34,379 bases of DNA, taken from NCBI GenBank assembly GCA_017521605.1, contig JAFXCD010000029.1:1-34379 (forward strand). Reading direction: 5' to 3'. The position numbers and the translations under genes are program-made. Below the pieces are notes generated by a model, which was given only the letters and a program-made list of their open reading frames with translations, was not told the DNA's origin and made no database searches. The DNA comes from Lachnospiraceae bacterium. Its GTDB lineage: Bacteria; Bacillota; Clostridia; Lachnospirales; Lachnospiraceae. Shown in pieces: positions 31,506-34,379 of the stretch (position 1 is the stretch's first letter; each line of letters opens with the position of its first letter).

Positions 31506-32264
31506 ATGATACGTTTTATTTTTGCCATGGGATGGCTGGCAGTCTTTTTGATTTGTTCCATTCCTCTAATGATTATTGAGTGGATTATTGGTAAGTTTAA
31601 TAAAGACCTGCATGACCGTAGCTCCCTTGCCATTGTACAATGGGCTTTTAGGGTAATGATTGTTTTTGCCGGTACGAAGGTCATAGTAAAGGGTGAAGAA
31701 AATGTCCCCAAAGATACTGCCGTAATGTATGTGGGTAACCATCGCAGCTATTTTGATATTATCCTGACTTATATACGGGTTCCCAGACCCACCGGCTATA
31801 TTTCTAAAAAGGAGATGGACCATATCCCTTTACTGGGTATCTGGATGCGTCATTTGCACTGTCTGTTCCTTGACCGTAAGGATATTAAACAGGGCCTGAA
31901 AACAATACTGGAAGCCATTGAAAAGGCCAAATCCGGCATTTCCATCTGTGTATTCCCTGAAGGCACTCGCAACAAAGGTGGGGCAGACGCAGAAATGCTT
32001 CCTTTCCACGAAGGTAGCTTCAAGATTGCCGAAAAAGCAGGTGTACCCATTGTACCTATTACACTGGTAAATACTGCTGAGATTTTCGAAAATCATTTGC
32101 CCCGTATCAAAAAGACAACCGTTATCATTGAGTATGGTGAACCTATTTACATGAGCAAGCTGGAACGTGATGATCGTAAACACATTGGTGCCAAGGTTCG
32201 CGGACTGATTGGTGAACGCTATGAAGAACTTAAGAAAGATCTTGAACTTCCTGCAAAAATCTAA
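31506..32264 (+). CDS. plsC: 1-acyl-sn-glycerol-3-phosphate acyltransferase
   Basis: 252 residues. Makes phosphatidic acid from lysophosphatidic acid at the inner face of the membrane. N-terminal hydrophobic segment (about 5-25), then the acyltransferase motifs: NHRSYFD (HX4D, about residue 78), FLDRKD, and VFPEGTRN (about 145). ATG 31506 is chosen for GGAGG five bases upstream; TTG 31494 is the only earlier codon and lies over the ribosome site. A symmetrical hairpin follows. Confidence 0.93.
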   Translation: MIRFIFAMGWLAVFLICSIPLMIIEWIIGKFNKDLHDRSSLAIVQWAFRVMIVFAGTKVIVKGEENVPKDTAVMYVGNHRSYFDIILTYIRVPRPTGYISKKEMDHIPLLGIWMRHLHCLFLDRKDIKQGLKTILEAIEKAKSGISICVFPEGTRNKGGADAEMLPFHEGSFKIAEKAGVPIVPITLVNTAEIFENHLPRIKKTTVIIEYGEPIYMSKLERDDRKHIGAKVRGLIGERYEELKKDLELPAKI

Positions 32265-32325
32265 AATAGGCGTTCTTGTTTATTGTGAAGTTGCAGAAAA
32301 GTATTATATGAAATGGTCTAAATAA

Positions 32326-32372
32326 ATAACCGGTAGCTACTCCTTATTTCGAGGCATGGCTACCGGTTTCTG
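32326..32372. terminator. Terminator between plsC and the PHP gene
   Basis: AACCGGTAGC / GCTACCGGTT, 10-bp perfect stem with a 21-nt loop, between convergent genes; followed by T-rich sequence on either strand. Confidence 0.65.
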
Positions 32373-32373
32373 T

Positions 32374-33186
32374 TTACTCTTCAATTGTAATCCACATAGG
32401 TTTTCTTTTGCTAAATACAGCAATCTTTTTAAAGCCACAATCCCTTATCATCTGCAAGGTTTCCGAAACATTTTCTCCTACTCTATCCGTTCTGTGTGCA
32501 TCCGAACCGATGGTTATGATTCTTCCACCAAGCTCATAATATCTTTTAATAATACTGGGATGGGGCAAGGTATGACCCGCCCGATTAATACCTGAAGTAT
32601 TTACTTCTATTCCCTTGCCCTGCTTAATGATTTGTAACAAAATATCATCTAACAGCTCGGGAAACATTTCATAATCAAGCGTATTGTCCTCATAATAGTT
32701 GCATTTGGCAATATATCCGATGTGACCCACACAATCGTAGGCATCCTGCAAATTGGTGTCCGTTACGGATTCATATACGGTTTCCAAATATCTTTTATAA
32801 GCAGTCTCCTTATCTCTTCCTCTTTTAGCTTCGGGCATGTAGCAATCGATACCATCCACACAATGGGTGCTTAATAATACATAATCCAACTCCCAGTCTG
32901 CCAGTACCTTTGCCGTCTGCTCCGCGGTTTCCTTAATATATCCAACCTCCACACCATGATATATGTTTATACCTGAACGCATACTTTTTACTTGCTCTAT
33001 AGCTTCTTTCATTCTATAAAAATCTGGCACTCTGTTGAAAAGTTCCATATTATGTCCCAAGTCCATGTGTTCTGTGAAGCATAAATCCGTAATACCAACT
33101 TTTATAGCGACTTCCACTGCTACTGCCACTTCCATATGCCCATCGGGTGAAAAATAAGTGTGTACATGAAAATCAGGTTTCCGCAT
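32374..33186 (-). CDS. PHP-domain phosphatase, histidinol-phosphatase (HisJ) family
   Basis: 270 residues. PHP-fold metal enzyme with all expected ligands: HVHTYFSPDGH near residue 8, TEHMD (about 40), YHGVEVGY (about 78), STHCVDG (about 108), GHIGYI (about 155) and GSDAHR (about 222). HisJ removes phosphate from histidinol phosphate; with no other his gene in view the substrate is open. ATG 33186 behind AAAGGAG, overlapping the methyltransferase gene by 14 bp, so the two were co-transcribed. Confidence 0.85.
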   Translation of the reverse strand: MRKPDFHVHTYFSPDGHMEVAVAVEVAIKVGITDLCFTEHMDLGHNMELFNRVPDFYRMKEAIEQVKSMRSGINIYHGVEVGYIKETAEQTAKVLADWELDYVLLSTHCVDGIDCYMPEAKRGRDKETAYKRYLETVYESVTDTNLQDAYDCVGHIGYIAKCNYYEDNTLDYEMFPELLDDILLQIIKQGKGIEVNTSGINRAGHTLPHPSIIKRYYELGGRIITIGSDAHRTDRVGENVSETLQMIRDCGFKKIAVFSKRKPMWITIEE

Positions 33187-33904
33187 CTGCTTCTCCTTTC
33201 TCTGCTATCATTATGTCCATGCAGTGTCTATGGGGGATTCCGCCACTATTACAATTAAAAATAGTCTCCTCATTTTTATGGAATAACCAGTCATTATAAT
33301 AATATAATAACTCTCCGGAATACCAGGGTTCTGTTTGTCTTTCAATCTCTTCACTATCCGGTGGAATTTCAATAAATGGCTTTTGTACGAACACATTCAT
33401 GGCATGGATTCCGCCTTCGGTAGTATGCTCCTTTAATTCCTTAAATAGTGTTGCCCTAATATCCTTTCGAATGTAATGACATACCCCACTACAAAACACG
33501 ATATCGTACATTTCTACCGGCTTAAATTCATTGATATCTGCTCTGATAAAATCCACTTCCACACCGTTTACATAAGCTAACTCTCTGGCCTTTTTCAGTC
33601 CGCTTTCCGCCACATCAAAAGCGGTCACCTGATATCCGTTCCTAGCCAGAAATACTGCATCCTTCCCTTCTCCACAACCCATATCAAGAACCCTATAGGG
33701 CTTTATCGGTGGACGTAATTTCATAATCTCACAACATAGTCTGTTTGGTGCAATTCCCCAATAATAGTTCTCATCCTTATACCGCTCCTCATAATCTGTT
33801 TTAGCAGTATAGGAATAACCGACTATGGCATCCACAGATGTATGAAGTATGCGCGCCAACTCCGGAAGAAGTGATATATCAGGCGTTGAAGCCCCGGATT
33901 CCCA
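33173..33904 (-). pseudogene. XRE-HTH plus SAM-methyltransferase fusion, 5'-truncated
   Basis: The readable part has the second half of a Cro/C1 HTH (WESGASTPDISLLPELARIL and then HTSVDAIVGY), a linker, and a class I methyltransferase (about 180 residues) with the SAM motif VLDMGCGEGKDAVFLA and the acidic end of strand 2 in VTAFDVAESG. Families with this HTH-methyltransferase arrangement exist in Clostridia. Everything before the W-E-S triplet of the HTH is missing: at 33905 the expected VSK codons are replaced by unrelated bases with an in-frame TAA two codons upstream. A start at TTG 33859 would leave a methyltransferase without a working HTH. Whether the break is biological or from assembly is open; the junction lies 0.1 kb from the cas1 fragment. 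Confidence 0.75.
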
Positions 33905-33986
33905 TAGTTAAGGTTACTGTTTCCCCTGCGTACTGCATCCCGACACGCAGGGAGTTTCATTTATTCAATTTTTCCGATAAAGCGGT
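33905..33986. other. 82-bp joining segment of unknown origin
   Basis: Between the break in the HTH-methyltransferase gene and the start of cas1 homology. It contains a hairpin CCCTGCGT / ACGCAGGG (33924-33952). The cas1 frame is open across it from 33908 but the encoded residues do not resemble Cas1. Nothing else recognised. Confidence 0.5.
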
Positions 33987-33988
33987 GG

Positions 33989-34297
33989 TTACATCATGAC
34001 AATCAATTGAATGCATTTAATCTGGCCGATGATTTGATAGAACCGTATCGTGCAATAGTTGATTTCGTAGCACATAACAATATAGCGTCAAATATTCAGT
34101 TGACAAAATCAGAAAGAAGAGAATTAGCATATGTATTACATAATGCCTGTATCGTCGATGGAGTCAAGGTTAATATAATGTCGGCGATTGATATTATGGT
34201 AGAAAGTTTAAAGAGGATTATTTTAGATGCTTCGACAGAAAAACTGAAGTTACCAATGATTCTGCCGATTGAAAGTATGGAGGGAATTACGGAATGA
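33989..34297 (+). CDS. cas1: CRISPR-associated endonuclease Cas1, C-terminal part
   Basis: 102 residues of the Cas1 integrase C-terminus. Seen: HHDNQLNAFNLADDLIEPYR, which contains the conserved metal-binding His and Asp of the Cas1 active site, ERRELAYVLHNACIVDGVKV, a helix ending in ESLKRII, and a tail LKLPMILPIE typical of type II-C-like Cas1. The remaining ~190 N-terminal residues, including the first metal ligand (Glu), are absent; homology starts at L-H-H (33989), preceded by Trp where family members have Gly, so the junction is at about 33987. The stop TGA overlaps the cas2 start (ATGA), as usual. No cas9, csn2 or tracrRNA is in the window. Confidence 0.85.
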   Translation, partial: LHHDNQLNAFNLADDLIEPYRAIVDFVAHNNIASNIQLTKSERRELAYVLHNACIVDGVKVNIMSAIDIMVESLKRIILDASTEKLKLPMILPIESMEGITE

Positions 34298-34379
34298 GAT
34301 TACTTGTTATTCTTAGTCCAACAGATAGATGGGGAACTAAAACAGAGTATACGAGGCTTCGAAAGTTTTTACATAAAGA
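34294..34379 (+). CDS. cas2: CRISPR-associated endonuclease Cas2, N-terminal part
   Basis: First 28 codons of cas2, running off the right edge. ATG 34294 overlaps the cas1 stop. The start has the first beta strand (MRLLVIL), and the helix containing TEYTRLRKFLHK matches the conserved KFRKFLIK stretch of type II Cas2. Where the family has F-D-L-P-T with the metal-binding Asp, this protein reads L-S-P-T, so the acidic residue appears to be missing. The continuation expected from the family (Asn/Asp-Gly-Phe/Tyr, then a strand with E-x-V-Y) is found at the left end of the window. Confidence 0.8.
   Translation, partial: MRLLVILSPTDRWGTKTEYTRLRKFLHK

Noticed and set aside
33905-33986. Group II intron end
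   Set aside because: The hairpin suggested a domain V/VI, but length, bulge and the conserved bases do not fit and no maturase is present.
1-34379. tRNA, rRNA or insertion sequence with transposase
   Set aside because: No cloverleaf-like stretch, rRNA core sequence or transposase motif (DDE, serine or tyrosine recombinase) was seen on either strand by eye.

Overview
The window looks like a chromosomal segment of a spore-forming, probably motile Firmicute, most likely a member of the Lachnospiraceae (Clostridia). The evidence is low-GC DNA with strong AGGAGG ribosome sites, a SipL-type spore morphogenesis protein, a sigma-28-like promoter, the two-subunit PyrK/PyrD dihydroorotate dehydrogenase, a trigger-factor-like lipoprotein foldase and a DUF1934 gene. 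The species call is inference.

Layout. (1) 1-3063: the C-terminal part of a type II-like cas2, a short AT-rich leader, then three identical 36-bp CRISPR-like repeats (282, 1611, 3028). They are separated by two gene-bearing segments of 1,294 and 1,381 bp instead of ~30-bp spacers. The genes in these segments (ImmA/IrrE peptidase, lipoprotein, DUF4143-type ATPase C-terminus, secreted protein) are of mobile-element type and are cut exactly at repeat edges. (2) 3064-3680: a non-coding mobile-element remnant with inverted repeats, a strong hairpin and a frameshifted XRE regulator. (3) 3681-20492: chromosomal housekeeping and envelope genes, nearly all on the minus strand: recQ, an NlpC/P60 hydrolase, a foldase plus asnS, cardiolipin synthase, an ispE-gntR-murI-DUF1934 operon, a secreted serine protease, sipL, pyrK and pyrD. 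(4) 20493-24593: a hairpin-rich spacer followed by an AT-rich accessory cluster (Fic protein, GNAT acetyltransferase, small unknown proteins) lying between pyrKD and pyrC. (5) 24594-33186: pyrC, an HD-GYP protein, a two-component system with two CPBP proteases around a divergent promoter, a PrcB-like lipoprotein, a PlsC acyltransferase and a PHP phosphatase. (6) 33173-34379: an XRE-methyltransferase gene cut inside its HTH, an ~82-bp piece of unknown origin, the C-terminus of cas1 and the N-terminus of cas2.

The right end (cas1 tail plus cas2 residues 1-28) and the left end (cas2 residues ~32-101, leader, first repeat) read as two halves of one cas2 gene with about 5 nt missing. The window therefore closes on itself through cas2, and several genes break exactly at the junctions near the CRISPR parts. 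The likeliest reading is an assembly path that left a leader-proximal CRISPR array through spacers matching mobile elements in the same sample and formed a circle. A real array of gene-sized inserts, or a real circular molecule, is less likely but not excluded by the sequence. Read mapping or long reads across 282-317, 1611-1646, 3028-3063, 33904 and 33987 would settle it.

Regulation that can be read directly: a TTGACA-17-TACAAT promoter with a TTGTATACAA GntR-type operator in front of ispE-gntR; paired 11-bp direct repeats, in mirrored orientation, between the two CPBP genes, fitting the OmpR-type regulator encoded there; a sigma-28-like promoter in front of the 16570 gene; and several clear intrinsic terminators.
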